Positions 8,145-17,646 of a stretch of DNA of 46,507 nt are shown here, piece after piece. The translations under genes and the position numbers were made by a program. Origin of the DNA: an uncultured Oscillospiraceae bacterium (GTDB taxonomy: Bacteria > Bacillota > Clostridia > Oscillospirales > Oscillospiraceae); NCBI GenBank assembly GCA_910588495.1, contig CAJUPU010000024.1, forward strand, positions 1-46,507. Direction: 5' to 3'. The notes under the pieces are model-generated. The model was not told where the DNA came from. It worked only from the letters and a program-made list of their open reading frames with translations, and ran no database searches. Within the stretch, counting starts at the first letter, position 1; each line of letters opens with the position of its first letter.

Positions 8145-9698
8145 CTAGAGCAAAGGGGCAAACAGCCGCAGCAGATCCCGAAAGGTGCGGTGGGCCAGGG
8201 AGATGGATCGGCAGTCCTCCAGGGTGACCATGAGGCTCTTGGTCTGGGTGTCCAGGAAGTCCTCCCGGATGGCCCGGACAGAGGGGGTGTCGTAGAGCAG
8301 CACGCCGTTCTCGAAGTGGAGGAACATGCTCCGGTAGTCCAGGTTCACCGTGCCCACGGTGGCGAAGCGGTCGTCCACCACGAAGTTCTTGGAGTGGATG
8401 AACCCCGGCTCGTACTCGAAGATCTGCACCCCCGCCCCCAGCAGCTCCTCGTAGTGGGAACGGGTCATCTCGAACACCGTCTTTTTGTCCGGGATGTGGG
8501 GGGTGATGATCCGCACGTCCACCCCCGACTTGGCGGCGGAGGTCAGCGCCATGGTGAGGGAGTAGTCGATCACCAGGTAAGGGGTGGTGATATAGACGTA
8601 CCGCTTGGCCCGGTGGATCAGGTGGAGGTACACCGTCTGGCCCACCGGTTCGTTGTCCCAGGGGCAGTCGTGATAGGGCTGGACGTAGCCCGCCGCCCCG
8701 CCCCGGGCGGGCTCCGGGCGGAAGGGGGTGAAGTGCTCCTCCTCGCTGTTGGTGAAGTCCCACATGGCCAGGAAGGACACCGTCATGGACCACACCGCGT
8801 CCCCCTCCAGCCGGATGGCGGAGTCCTTCCAGTGGCCGAACCGGCGCTTGGCGTTGATATACTCGTCGGCCATGTTGATCCCGCCGGTGAAGGCCGTTCT
8901 CCCGTCCACGATCATATATTTCCGGTGGTCCCGGTTGTTCTGGCGCAGGGACACCACCGGCACGAACCGGTTGAACACCCGGCACTGGATGCCCAGCTCC
9001 TCCAGCCGGGCGGGATAGTCCCCCGGCAGGGTGGCCATGGAGCCGATGTCGTCGTAGATCACCCGGACCTCCAGCCCCTCCCGGACCTTTTGGGCCAGGA
9101 TGTCCAGCACGGAGTTCCAGAATTTCCCCTCCTCGATGATGAAATACTCGATGAACACATACCGCCGGGCTTTTCGCAGGGCGTCCAGGATATCGTCGTA
9201 GCAGTCATCCCCCAGGGGGTAGTATTTCGTCCGGGTGTTGCCGTAGACGGGGCAGTGGGTGGTCTGCTCCAGGTAGCGGGCCATGCACCCCGCGTCCTCC
9301 CCCAGCAGTTCCCCCAGAAAGGCGGACCGGCCGCACTCCGAGGCCAGGTTCTTGCGGATCTTACGCTCCATGGTGCGCAGGCGGCGCTGGTTGAACGCCG
9401 ATAGGTGGTTGCCCCCCAGCAGAAGGTAGGCCACCGGCCCGAAGGGCATCAGCGCCAGCACGATGATCAGCCACCCGATCTTATAGCCGGGGTTGCTCTT
9501 GTCCCCCACGATCCACATGGCCGCCAGGACGGACAGGATCAGGAACAGCCATTTCACCCAGCCGAAGGCGGCGCTGTTCCACAGCACCGCCAGCCCCACC
9601 CCGTACAGGACGATCTGGGCGATGATGAGCACCCCCACGATGCCCATACGGTGGAACAGCAGCTTGCCGATCTTGCTTTGGACTCTTCTTGTTCGCAT
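8145..9698 (-). CDS. cls: Cardiolipin synthase
   Basis: 517 residues, an inner-membrane enzyme that joins two phosphatidylglycerols to give cardiolipin and glycerol. Two N-terminal transmembrane helices (about 15-60) precede two phospholipase D domains. The first HKD motif reads HRKYMIVDGRTAFTGG and the second HSKNFVVDDRFATVG, both complete with His, Lys and Asp. Length and arrangement match bacterial Cls of the PLD superfamily. GGAGATATT precedes the ATG at the usual distance. The gene begins 24 bases after the dnaE stop with no visible promoter, so it is probably read through from the murB-to-dnaE transcript. Confidence 0.95.
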   Translation of the reverse strand: MRTRRVQSKIGKLLFHRMGIVGVLIIAQIVLYGVGLAVLWNSAAFGWVKWLFLILSVLAAMWIVGDKSNPGYKIGWLIIVLALMPFGPVAYLLLGGNHLSAFNQRRLRTMERKIRKNLASECGRSAFLGELLGEDAGCMARYLEQTTHCPVYGNTRTKYYPLGDDCYDDILDALRKARRYVFIEYFIIEEGKFWNSVLDILAQKVREGLEVRVIYDDIGSMATLPGDYPARLEELGIQCRVFNRFVPVVSLRQNNRDHRKYMIVDGRTAFTGGINMADEYINAKRRFGHWKDSAIRLEGDAVWSMTVSFLAMWDFTNSEEEHFTPFRPEPARGGAAGYVQPYHDCPWDNEPVGQTVYLHLIHRAKRYVYITTPYLVIDYSLTMALTSAAKSGVDVRIITPHIPDKKTVFEMTRSHYEELLGAGVQIFEYEPGFIHSKNFVVDDRFATVGTVNLDYRSMFLHFENGVLLYDTPSVRAIREDFLDTQTKSLMVTLEDCRSISLAHRTFRDLLRLFAPLL

Positions 9699-9722
9699 AA
9701 TATCTCCTTGGATCTTGCCGCG

Positions 9723-12700
9723 CTATCTGGCTTTCAGTACCACGTTCTCCTCTCCCAGGGTCTCCCGCAGCTCGCACAGCAGCGCGTCGTGGAGCAGGCA
9801 GCGGGTCTGGAGCTTCTTCTTCCGGTCCGCCAGGTAGACCACGGCGGGGCTCTCCCCCGGGAACATGCTCATCAGCTTCTTCAGCCAGGTGAAGGGCTCG
9901 CCGCCGTCGGGCAGCTTGATCCACAGCACCCGCTCCTCCCCGGCCCCCGCCGCCCGCTGTCCCGCTCCGGACAGGGGGATCACCCGGTCCACCATGAGCT
10001 GGGGGGCCTTCTCGTCCCGGACGGACACACGGCCCGTCACCACCACCGGCAGGTTGGCTTTGAGATAGGCCCCGCTCTCCGTCAGCGTCCGGGAGAAGCA
10101 CAAAAGCTCCATGGAGCCGGTGGCGTCCTCCAGCATGACATAGGCCATGAGGGAGTTGTTCTTGGTGGTCTTGGTGCGCACCGAGGCCACCACCCCCGCC
10201 AGGGTGACGTTGGCCCCGTCGCCGTACCGGGAGGGACCGTTCTCCTCCCCCGCGGACATCACCGCGGCGATGGGGATGGCGCCGTATCTCTGGGCCTGCC
10301 CGCGGTACTCATCCATGGGGTGGCCGGACAGGTACAGCCCCGTGGTCTCCTTCTCCATGGCCATCCGCTCCGCCGGAGAGAACTCCGGGATGTCGGGCAG
10401 GATCACCGTGGGCACGGACAACGCGTCCCCGCCCCCGCCGAACAGGTCGAACTGGCCCTCCAGGTTCTTCTTCCGGTCCCGGGCGATGGAGTCCACCACC
10501 GTCTCGTATACCTTCATCAGCTGGGAGCGGCGGCAGCCCAGACTGTCGAAGCAGCCGGAGCGGATCAGGCTTTCCAGCACCCGCTTGTTCAGGTCGCACT
10601 CGAACATCCGGGCGCAGAACTCGGGGAAGGAGCGGAAGGGCCCGCCCTTGTCCCGCTGGGCCAGCACGGCGCTGGTGAAGCCCAGCCCCACCCCCTTCAG
10701 GGCCGCCAGGCCGAAGCGGATGTTCTCCCCCGACACGGTGAAGGCCGTCCCCGACTCGTTGATGTCCGGGGGGAGCAGGGCGATGCCGTTGTCCTTGCAC
10801 TCGGCGATATACTCCGCCACCTTGTCCTGGGAGTCCAGCACCGAGGTGAGCAGGGCGGCCATGTACTCCCGAGGGTGGCGGCACTTGAACCAGGCGGTCT
10901 GGTAGGCCACGATGGCGTAAGCCAGGGAGTGGGACTTGTTGAAGGCATAGTGGGCGAAGTCGTTGATCTCGTCGTAGATGGATTCGGCCACCGGCCCCGG
11001 GATGCCGTTGGCCTCACACCCGGGGATGCCCCGGGCGGGGTCGCCGTGGATGAAGGACTGCCGCTCCCGCTGCACGTCCTTCTCCTTCTTCTTGCTCATG
11101 GCCCGGCGCACCATGTCCGCCTGGCCCAGGGAGTAGCCCGCCAGCTTGCGGAAGATCTCGATCACCTGCTCCTGGTAGACGATGCAGCCGTAGGTGTTGG
11201 CCAGGATGGGCTCCAGGGCGGGGTGCTTGTAGGTGACCTTGGTGGGGTCCTGGGCGCAGGCCAGGAATTTGGGGATGGAGTCCATGGGGCCGGGCCGGTA
11301 CAGGGCGATGATGGCGCAGATGTCCTCGATGTTCTTTGGCCTGAGGCCCACCCCCACGCTGGTCATGCCCGCCGACTCCATCTGGAACACCCCGGAGGTC
11401 CTGCCGTCGGACAGCATCTGGTACACCGCCATGTCGTCGTCGGGGATGTCCTCCAGCTTGAAGCCGGGGCACTCTTTCTGCACCATCTTCACCGCGTCGT
11501 CCAGCACGGTGAGGTTGCGCAGGCCCAGAAAATCCATCTTCAGCAGGCCCAGCTCCTCGATGGTGGTCATGGTGTACTGGGTGACGCTCTGGCCATCGTT
11601 GGTGGCCAGGGGGACGTACTCGTACACCGGGCGCTTGGTGATCACCACCCCGGCGGCGTGGGTGGAGGCGTTGCGGGGCATTCCCTCGATCTTCCGGGCC
11701 ATGTCCACCAGCTCTTTCACCCGCTCGTCCCCGTTGTACAGGTCGGCCAGCCCCTTGGACAGCACCAGCGCCTTGTCCAGCGTCATTTTGGGGTCGAAGG
11801 GCACCTGTTTGGCGATGTTGTCCACCTCGGCATAGGGGAAGTTGAGCACCCGCCCCACGTCGCGGATGGCGGCCTTGGCCTTCATGGTGCCGAAGGTGAC
11901 GATCTGCACCACGTGGTCCTCGCCGTACTTCCGGGACACGTAGTCGATCACCTCCTGCCGCCGGCGTATGCAGAAGTCGATGTCGATGTCGGGCATGGTC
12001 ACCCGCTCGGGGTTCAAGAACCGCTCGAAGATCAGGCCGTACTTGATGGGGTCCACGTCGGTGATCCGCAGGCAGTAGGCCACCATGGACCCGGCCCCGG
12101 ATCCGCGGCCCGGCCCCACCGGGATGCCCTGCTCCTTGGCGTAGCCGATGAAGTCGGACACGATGAGGAAGTAGTCCACGAACCCCATCTGCCGGATCAC
12201 GCCCATCTCCATGCGCAGGCGGTCTTTCAGCTCCTCCCCGCCGGCCGGGTAGCGCCGGGAGAACCCGTTCCAGCACAGCTTTTCAAAGTAGGCGTCCCCG
12301 TCCGCCTCCCCCTGGGGGAGCTTGAACTCGGGCAGGTGGTAGGTGCCGAACTGGAACTCCACATCGCACAGCTCCGCGATCTTCTGGGTGTTGTCGATGG
12401 CCTCGGGGCAGTTGGGGAAGAGGGCGCGCATCTCCTCCTCGCTCTTCACAAAGAACTCCTGGGTCTCGAAGCGCATCCGGTCCTGGTCCTCCACCAGCTT
12501 GCCCATCTGGACACACATGAGCACGTCCTGCATGGCGGCGTCCTCCCGGGTGAGGTAGTGGCAGTCGTTGGTGGCCGCCAGGGGGATGCCGGTCTCCCGG
12601 CTCAGGCGCATGATGCCCGCGATCACCGCCTGCTGTTCGGGGATATGGTGGTCCTGGATCTCCAGGTAGTAGCCGTCCTCCCCGAACAGCTCCCGCATCT

Positions 12701-13187
12701 CCAGGGCGTGGGCCTTCGCGCCTTCATAGTCGCCGTTTCTCAGGCGGCGGGGGATCTCCCCAGCCAGGCAGGCGGACAGGGCGATCAGGCCCTTGCTGTG
12801 GGCCCGCAGCAGGTCCATGTCGATCCTGGGCTTGATGTAGAAGCCCTCGGTGAAGGCCAGGGACACCATGTAGCTCAGATTGCGGTAGCCCTCCTCGTTC
12901 CGGCACAAAAGGACCAGGTGCCGGGCGGAGCCGTCCAGCTCGTGGACCCGGTCGAACCGGGTCCGGGGGGCCACGTACACCTCACAGCCCACGATGGGCT
13001 TGATCCCCGCCGCCTTGCAGGCTTTGTAGAAGTCAATCGCGCCGTACATGACCCCGTGGTCGGTGATGGCCACGGCGGTCTGGCCCAGCTCCTTCACCCG
13101 CCGGACCAGCTGGTCGATGCGGCAGGCCCCGTCCAGCAGGGAGTATTCTGTATGCAGGTGCAGATGGGTAAAGGCCACTGTTTTCAC
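9723..13187 (-). CDS. dnaE: DNA polymerase III alpha subunit (DnaE type)
   Basis: 1154 residues, a replicative or repair C-family polymerase. It opens with a PHP domain (THLHLHTEYSLLDG, then AITDHGVMYG; about 1-210). The palm contains the paired catalytic aspartates in PDIDIDFC. The thumb and fingers follow, with YGCIVYQEQ and MRRAMSKKK-like segments, then helix-hairpin-helix and OB-fold regions toward the end (about 980-1090). There is no internal 3'-5' exonuclease domain, which distinguishes it from PolC. It starts with GTG inside a GTGA overlap with the stop of the gene before it, so translation is probably coupled. It sits downstream of whiA with one unknown gene between. Confidence 0.97.
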   Translation of the reverse strand: MKTVAFTHLHLHTEYSLLDGACRIDQLVRRVKELGQTAVAITDHGVMYGAIDFYKACKAAGIKPIVGCEVYVAPRTRFDRVHELDGSARHLVLLCRNEEGYRNLSYMVSLAFTEGFYIKPRIDMDLLRAHSKGLIALSACLAGEIPRRLRNGDYEGAKAHALEMRELFGEDGYYLEIQDHHIPEQQAVIAGIMRLSRETGIPLAATNDCHYLTREDAAMQDVLMCVQMGKLVEDQDRMRFETQEFFVKSEEEMRALFPNCPEAIDNTQKIAELCDVEFQFGTYHLPEFKLPQGEADGDAYFEKLCWNGFSRRYPAGGEELKDRLRMEMGVIRQMGFVDYFLIVSDFIGYAKEQGIPVGPGRGSGAGSMVAYCLRITDVDPIKYGLIFERFLNPERVTMPDIDIDFCIRRRQEVIDYVSRKYGEDHVVQIVTFGTMKAKAAIRDVGRVLNFPYAEVDNIAKQVPFDPKMTLDKALVLSKGLADLYNGDERVKELVDMARKIEGMPRNASTHAAGVVITKRPVYEYVPLATNDGQSVTQYTMTTIEELGLLKMDFLGLRNLTVLDDAVKMVQKECPGFKLEDIPDDDMAVYQMLSDGRTSGVFQMESAGMTSVGVGLRPKNIEDICAIIALYRPGPMDSIPKFLACAQDPTKVTYKHPALEPILANTYGCIVYQEQVIEIFRKLAGYSLGQADMVRRAMSKKKEKDVQRERQSFIHGDPARGIPGCEANGIPGPVAESIYDEINDFAHYAFNKSHSLAYAIVAYQTAWFKCRHPREYMAALLTSVLDSQDKVAEYIAECKDNGIALLPPDINESGTAFTVSGENIRFGLAALKGVGLGFTSAVLAQRDKGGPFRSFPEFCARMFECDLNKRVLESLIRSGCFDSLGCRRSQLMKVYETVVDSIARDRKKNLEGQFDLFGGGGDALSVPTVILPDIPEFSPAERMAMEKETTGLYLSGHPMDEYRGQAQRYGAIPIAAVMSAGEENGPSRYGDGANVTLAGVVASVRTKTTKNNSLMAYVMLEDATGSMELLCFSRTLTESGAYLKANLPVVVTGRVSVRDEKAPQLMVDRVIPLSGAGQRAAGAGEERVLWIKLPDGGEPFTWLKKLMSMFPGESPAVVYLADRKKKLQTRCLLHDALLCELRETLGEENVVLKAR

Positions 13188-13765
13188 TCCTCAGATCGTT
13201 CGTTTTCTTTCGTTCCCGCTTCTTCCATCGCCAGACCGTCAACGGCCGCCACCAGATATTCCAGTGCGTCCCACAGTTCTCCGGCGGACTCAGTCCGCTG
13301 CGGGGCCAGAAAGTCCCGAAACATGGGGACGCCTAGGGCCAGTGCGATCAAGTATATCCAATACTGCCCTGTCGCGGCGCAGGAGAGAAAGCCCGCGCCA
13401 TATACTAACACAACGCACACAAGCCACGCCCACCAAAGCTGCCTGAAATGGCCGGAGATCACGCTGCCATCCCCGTCGGGGGCGATCTGCCCGCAATACA
13501 CGGGAGAAAGACCCACACATCTGCTCTTCCCAAGGCCGGTGCTCAGAGACAGCCGCTTGTGTCCCGCGCCCACAGAGCGGTATGCCCAGGAGCCGCCCCC
13601 ATGATCCATCATATACACCGTAAAACGGTTTCCATCTTTCCATTTCAGGCGGACCCTGCATTCCTTTTCGTGCAGGCTGTTCCGGACGCGGACCTCCAGA
13701 TCCAGCCTGTTCCTCAGTTCCGCCGGCGGCAGGATGCTGTGCAGATAAAACGCCTCTCGTTTCAA
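13184..13765 (-). CDS. Unknown membrane protein between whiA and dnaE
   Basis: About 193 residues; no family recognised. The first 100 residues are soluble with basic and aromatic stretches. Two hydrophobic helices follow (about 110-130 and 136-153) and the tail is acidic, so it is probably a two-pass membrane protein with both ends in the cytoplasm. The start is most likely the TTG at 13763-13765, just past the whiA stop, behind a G-rich stretch; no early ATG exists. The stop overlaps the GTG of dnaE by the GTGA pattern. Its codon use is less GC-rich than its neighbours, which together with its position inside a conserved operon suggests a recent insertion. Its role is unknown. Confidence 0.7.
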   Translation of the reverse strand: MKREAFYLHSILPPAELRNRLDLEVRVRNSLHEKECRVRLKWKDGNRFTVYMMDHGGGSWAYRSVGAGHKRLSLSTGLGKSRCVGLSPVYCGQIAPDGDGSVISGHFRQLWWAWLVCVVLVYGAGFLSCAATGQYWIYLIALALGVPMFRDFLAPQRTESAGELWDALEYLVAAVDGLAMEEAGTKENERSEE

Positions 13766-13769
13766 GCGG

Positions 13770-14666
13770 TCATGCCCCCCCTGCCAGCTCCATCAGCTTG
13801 CGCATCCGGTGGTTCAGCGCCGACTTGCTCACCGGCGGGTCGCACAGCGCCCCCAGCTGGCTCAGGTTCAGCTCCGGGTTCTCCAGCCGCAGCGCCGCCG
13901 CCTCTTGGAGCTTGTCCGGCAGCGTCTCCAGCCGCCCGGACTCCCGCAGGCGCTCGATCGCCGCCAGCTGCTCCCTGGCCGCCGCCACCGTCTTGTCCAG
14001 GTTGGCGCTGTCGCAGTTCACCTGGCGGTTCACCCGGCCCTGGAGGTCCCGCTCCAGCTTGGCGTTCATCACCGCCATGGCGGACACCGGCGCCCCCAGC
14101 CAGGTCAAAAAGTCCTCGATGTGGTGGGACTGCTTGAAATACACCACCCGGCTCCCCTTGCGCTGGGTCTCCTTGGGCTCGAAGCCCGCCTCCCGCAGCA
14201 GGGCGGGCAGCTCCCGGCCCACGTGGTAGTGGGAGGTGGACAGCTCCAGGTGATAGCCCTTCATGGGGTCGGTCACCGACCCCCCCGCCAGGAACGCCCC
14301 CCGGAGGAAGGCCGTCCGGCAGTGCTCTTCCTCCAGCAGGGCCAGGTTGATATGCAGCGACACCGAGGCGTCCCGGTCCAGGTCGAAGGCGTCGAAGATC
14401 GCGTCCAGCTTGGCCGGGTCCTCGATGAGGAAGGTCCCCTTGCCCTCCCCCGGCTGGGGGAGCTGGTCGAAGGACACCTTGAACGCCTTCCGGAACAGCA
14501 TAGGCAGGCGCTGCTTCAGCCCGGCGCACTCGGTGACGATCCTGGCCTGGCGGGGGTGGAAGGCCCCGCAGAACAGCAGCGCGCCGTAGGCCTCCGCCTG
14601 GGCGCAGCAGCGGCGGCTGATGTGGGGGCGGCACAGCTCCTCCTTCACCTGGGCGGAAAAGGCCAC
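13770..14666 (-). CDS. whiA: DNA-binding protein WhiA
   Basis: 298 residues. WhiA joins a degenerate LAGLIDADG homing-endonuclease fold (about 80-200; RGAFLAGGSVTDP motif) to a C-terminal helix-turn-helix (about 215-295; LSQLGALCDPPVSKSALNHR). In Gram-positive bacteria it acts in sporulation or cell division and chromosome segregation. The GTG start at 14666 is chosen because AGGAGG lies nine bases upstream and the family N-terminus (xxFSxxVKEEL) begins there; the frame is open further upstream but that part is not WhiA-like. The gene follows yvcK by 50 bases, in the conserved murB-rapZ-yvcK-whiA order. Confidence 0.96.
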   Translation of the reverse strand: MAFSAQVKEELCRPHISRRCCAQAEAYGALLFCGAFHPRQARIVTECAGLKQRLPMLFRKAFKVSFDQLPQPGEGKGTFLIEDPAKLDAIFDAFDLDRDASVSLHINLALLEEEHCRTAFLRGAFLAGGSVTDPMKGYHLELSTSHYHVGRELPALLREAGFEPKETQRKGSRVVYFKQSHHIEDFLTWLGAPVSAMAVMNAKLERDLQGRVNRQVNCDSANLDKTVAAAREQLAAIERLRESGRLETLPDKLQEAAALRLENPELNLSQLGALCDPPVSKSALNHRMRKLMELAGGA

Positions 14667-14716
14667 GTCGATCCCTCCTCGCGATGTTTTCCTCCCCCGC
14701 CCCAGGGGGCGGGGCC

Positions 14717-15721
14717 TCAAAAGATCTTGGTGTCCGCCCGCTGCTCGTAGAGGTCCACCACCGCCTGGGCCACCTTCGTCCCGGAGTGGCGGGCGTAGCC
14801 GCATTCCATGTCCAGCAGGGGGTAATACACCACGTCCGGCCCCAGCAGCTTGACCTGCTGGCTGTCCACCACCATGGGGGCGGCGTCCTCGGCGGAGTAG
14901 CGCTCCAGCAGCTCCCGGCTCACCGGGTCGGAATTGCACAGGCACAGATCCACCATCCCCGGCCCGCCGTGCTCCAAAAGGGCCGCCACATGGTCCTGGG
15001 CGGTCATGCCCTCGGTCTCTCCGTCCTGGGTCATGATGTTGCACACATAGATCTTCAGCGCCGGGCTGTCTATGATCGCCTCGGAAACGCCGTCCACCAG
15101 CAGGTTTGGGATCACGCTGGTGTACAAGCTCCCCGGCCCCAGCAGGATCACCTCCGCCCGGGCGATGGCCTCCAGAGCGGCGGGCAGGGCGGGGGTGTGC
15201 TCAGGCAGCAGCCGCACGTGGTGGATGCGGCAGTTCTGCTCCTTTTTGGCGGCGAAGATCTTGGACTCCCCCCGGACGCTGGAGCCGTTGTCGAAAATGG
15301 CCTCCAATTGCACATTGGAATTTGTGACAGGGAGAATACGGCCCGCGATCGCCAGCACCTCGCTCATCCGGGCCACCGCCTGATCGAAGGAGTCGGAGAT
15401 GCCGTCCAGCGCCGCCAGCAGCAGATTCCCAAACGCCTGCCCCGCCAGCCGCCCGTCGGGGTAGCGGTAGGCCAGCAGGCGCTGCATCAGCGATTCCGTG
15501 TCCGCCAGGGCCTCCATGCAGCTGCGGATATCGCCGGGCGGGGGCATTCCCAGATCCTCCCGCAGCACCCCGGAGCCGCCCCCGTCATCGGCCACGGTGA
15601 CGATGGCGGTCAGATCGTCGGTGTACAGCTTCAATCCCCTCAAAATGGCGGACAGGCCGTGCCCGCCCCCCAGGGCCACGATGGCGGGGCCCTTGTGCCG
15701 CTTGCTCGTCGTCATATCCAC
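14717..15721 (-). CDS. yvcK: Gluconeogenesis/morphogenesis factor YvcK (CofD-like)
   Basis: 334 residues with the CofD/YvcK Rossmann-like fold. A glycine-rich nucleotide-sugar loop (ALGGGHGLSAILRGL, about 16-30), VADDGGGSG (about 43-51) and the PPPGDIR segment are family hallmarks. B. subtilis YvcK binds UDP-GlcNAc and is needed for growth and normal wall synthesis on gluconeogenic carbon sources. It starts one base after the rapZ stop; a second Met two codons in is an alternative start. Confidence 0.95.
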   Translation of the reverse strand: MDMTTSKRHKGPAIVALGGGHGLSAILRGLKLYTDDLTAIVTVADDGGGSGVLREDLGMPPPGDIRSCMEALADTESLMQRLLAYRYPDGRLAGQAFGNLLLAALDGISDSFDQAVARMSEVLAIAGRILPVTNSNVQLEAIFDNGSSVRGESKIFAAKKEQNCRIHHVRLLPEHTPALPAALEAIARAEVILLGPGSLYTSVIPNLLVDGVSEAIIDSPALKIYVCNIMTQDGETEGMTAQDHVAALLEHGGPGMVDLCLCNSDPVSRELLERYSAEDAAPMVVDSQQVKLLGPDVVYYPLLDMECGYARHSGTKVAQAVVDLYEQRADTKIF

Positions 15722-15722
15722 C

Positions 15723-16586
15723 TCATGCCCTTGTCATGTCCCGGTGGGTCTCGCCCGCGGCGTAGCCCAGGGACTGGATGTATCGCGTCAGCGCGTGGGT
15801 CACCGCCACCGAGCGGTGCCGCCCCCCGGTGCAGCCGATGGCGATCACCAGGGCGCTCTTGCCCTCCTCCACGAAATGGGGCAGGAGGAAGTCCATCAGC
15901 CCCCGCAGGCGCTCCAGCAGCTCCCGCCCGGCGGGGTTGTCCAGGGCGTGGTCCGCCACCCCCTGGTCCAGCCCAGTCTGGGGCCGCAGCTCGTCGATGT
16001 AGAAGGGGTTGGGCAGGAAGCGTACGTCGAACACCAGGTCCGCCTCCAGCGGCAGGCCGTATTTGAAGCCGAAGGAGGTGAGGGTGACGCTCATCTCGCT
16101 GACGCTCTTCCGGTTGGGGGCGAACATGTCCAGCACCTGGCCCCGGAGCTTGCGCACGGGCAGGGTGGTGGTGTTGATGATGTAGTCGGCCCGGGCCCGC
16201 ACCGGGGCCATCACCGCCCGCTCCCGTTCCACCGCCTGGGCCAGGCCCCCCATCTCCGCCAGCAGGGGGTGGCTGCGGCGGGTCTCCTTATAGCGCTTGA
16301 TGATCACGGCGTCCTCCGCGTCCACGAAGAGCACCTTGTACTGGAACTCCATGGCCCGCAGGGCGTCCATGGCCTCGAACAGGCCGTCGAAGTTCTCGCC
16401 CCCCCGGATGTCGCACACCATGGCCACCCGCTCATAGCTCCCCGCCCCCGCCAGGCACACCTCGGCGAATTTGGGGATCAGCACCGGGGGCAGGTTGTCC
16501 ACGCAGAAATAGCCGCTGTCCTCCAGAATGGACATGACGGTGGACTTGCCGGCCCCTGACAGGCCGGACACGATCAGAAATTCCAT
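15723..16586 (-). CDS. rapZ: Nucleotide-binding RNase adapter RapZ / YvcJ
   Basis: 287 residues. The P-loop GLSGAGKST (8-16) lies near the N-terminus, and the C-terminal domain carries the family motif GCTGGRHRS. It binds ATP/GTP and, in enterobacteria, guides RNase E cleavage of the sRNA that controls GlmS; Bacillota homologues (YvcJ) are linked to competence and wall precursor supply. The start overlaps the end of murB by 13 bases, which suggests translational coupling. Neighbours murB and yvcK both concern peptidoglycan precursors. Confidence 0.96.
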   Translation of the reverse strand: MEFLIVSGLSGAGKSTVMSILEDSGYFCVDNLPPVLIPKFAEVCLAGAGSYERVAMVCDIRGGENFDGLFEAMDALRAMEFQYKVLFVDAEDAVIIKRYKETRRSHPLLAEMGGLAQAVERERAVMAPVRARADYIINTTTLPVRKLRGQVLDMFAPNRKSVSEMSVTLTSFGFKYGLPLEADLVFDVRFLPNPFYIDELRPQTGLDQGVADHALDNPAGRELLERLRGLMDFLLPHFVEEGKSALVIAIGCTGGRHRSVAVTHALTRYIQSLGYAAGETHRDMTRA

Positions 16587-17527
16587 CCCTCTCCCTCCTT
16601 CCCCAGAAAGCGCACCTCGGGCTCCAGGGTGACGCCGGTCTCTTGAAACACCCGCTCCCGCACCTGGGCCATGAGTTTCATGATATCACCGCAGGTGGCC
16701 CCGCCCCGGTTGACCACGAAGCCCGCGTGTTTCTCCGACACCTGGGCCCCGCCCACGCTCATGCCCTTCAGTCCGCACCCGTCGATCAGGGCGGCGGCGT
16801 AGACGGGCTGGCCGTCCACCGGGGCGGGGCGTTTGAAGGTACTGCCCGCGCTGGGGTATTCCAACGGCTGCTTTTCCCGCCGCCGGGCGGCAAGATCGTC
16901 CATTTGGGCCTTGATCTCCGCCCGGTCCCTCTGCTCCATGGCAAAGCAGACCTGCAAAACCAACAGCCTGCTCTGGGAGAAGATGCTTTTGCGATAGCCA
17001 AAGCCGCACTCCTCATTGGTCAGCTCCCGCACCGTGCCGTCCGGCTCCAGCGCCGTCACCGATGATACGATCTTGCTGATTTCTCCCCCATAGGCCCCGG
17101 CGTTCATGTAGACACCGCCGCCCACGCTCCCGGGGATCCCCTGGGCGAACTCCAGCCCGGACAGCCCCCGGTCCAGCGCGGCCACAGCCAGTTTGGACAG
17201 CGAACCGCCGCCCCAGTCCACCAGCTGCTGATTGACCTCCCGCACGTCGCCCCTCTCCAGGCGCCCCGACAGCTTCATCACAAAGCGGTCCGTGCCCCGG
17301 TCGCTGACCAGCAGATTGGAGCCATTGCCCAGAAAGAAGAGCTCGGCCTTCAGATCATGCGCGGCCTTCAGCACGGCCTTGGCCTCCCCCACAGTCTTGG
17401 GCAGGGCCATCAGCGCCGCGGGCCCCCCCACCCGGAAGGTGGTGTGGCGGCTCATGGGCTCGTCCCGGCGCAGCTCCAGGGACGGCGCTCGTTGGCGCAG
17501 ATGGTCGTACAGGGCGTTCCAGTTCAT
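16574..17527 (-). CDS. murB: UDP-N-acetylenolpyruvoylglucosamine reductase
   Basis: 317 residues. This cytoplasmic FAD enzyme reduces UDP-GlcNAc-enolpyruvate to UDP-MurNAc with NADPH. FAD-binding segments are visible (TTFRVGGPA near residue 30; GIPGSVGGGVYMNAGAYGGE near 125). The active-site loop AGSTFKRP carries the proton-donor Ser, as in type IIb enzymes. GGGAGG lies upstream of the ATG. It is the first gene of the murB-rapZ-yvcK-whiA-unknown-dnaE(-cls) transcript, driven by an extended -10 promoter. Confidence 0.97.
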   Translation of the reverse strand: MNWNALYDHLRQRAPSLELRRDEPMSRHTTFRVGGPAALMALPKTVGEAKAVLKAAHDLKAELFFLGNGSNLLVSDRGTDRFVMKLSGRLERGDVREVNQQLVDWGGGSLSKLAVAALDRGLSGLEFAQGIPGSVGGGVYMNAGAYGGEISKIVSSVTALEPDGTVRELTNEECGFGYRKSIFSQSRLLVLQVCFAMEQRDRAEIKAQMDDLAARRREKQPLEYPSAGSTFKRPAPVDGQPVYAAALIDGCGLKGMSVGGAQVSEKHAGFVVNRGGATCGDIMKLMAQVRERVFQETGVTLEPEVRFLGKEGEGWNF

Positions 17528-17563
17528 GGCAGAGGCCTCCCACAGTTTCGTTCATGTTTTGTT

Positions 17564-17592
17564 ATTTTACCACGTTTTTCCGGGCTTGAAAA
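17564..17592 (-). promoter_or_regulatory. murB operon promoter
   Basis: On the minus strand TTTTCA (17587-17592), a 17-base spacer and TAAAAT (17564-17569) preceded by TGG, an extended -10. Confidence 0.6.
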
Positions 17593-17614
17593 GCTGTTCA
17601 TGGAAATTTAAGAA

Positions 17615-17638
17615 GCGGCGCGGCTGTCGCCGCGCCGC
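17615..17638 (-). terminator. Terminator after the Cys-rich protein gene
   Basis: A perfect 9-bp GC stem (GCGGCGCGG/CCGCGCCGC) with a 6-base loop, then a T-rich tail on the minus strand, lies nine bases past the stop. Confidence 0.8.
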
Positions 17639-17646
17639 CCCGCTGG

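Noticed and set aside
9405..13604. Very long plus-strand open frame opposite dnaE
   Set aside because: It is the mirror of a confirmed dnaE gene in GC-rich DNA; its sequence is His/Gly/Val/Leu-rich low complexity with no domain.
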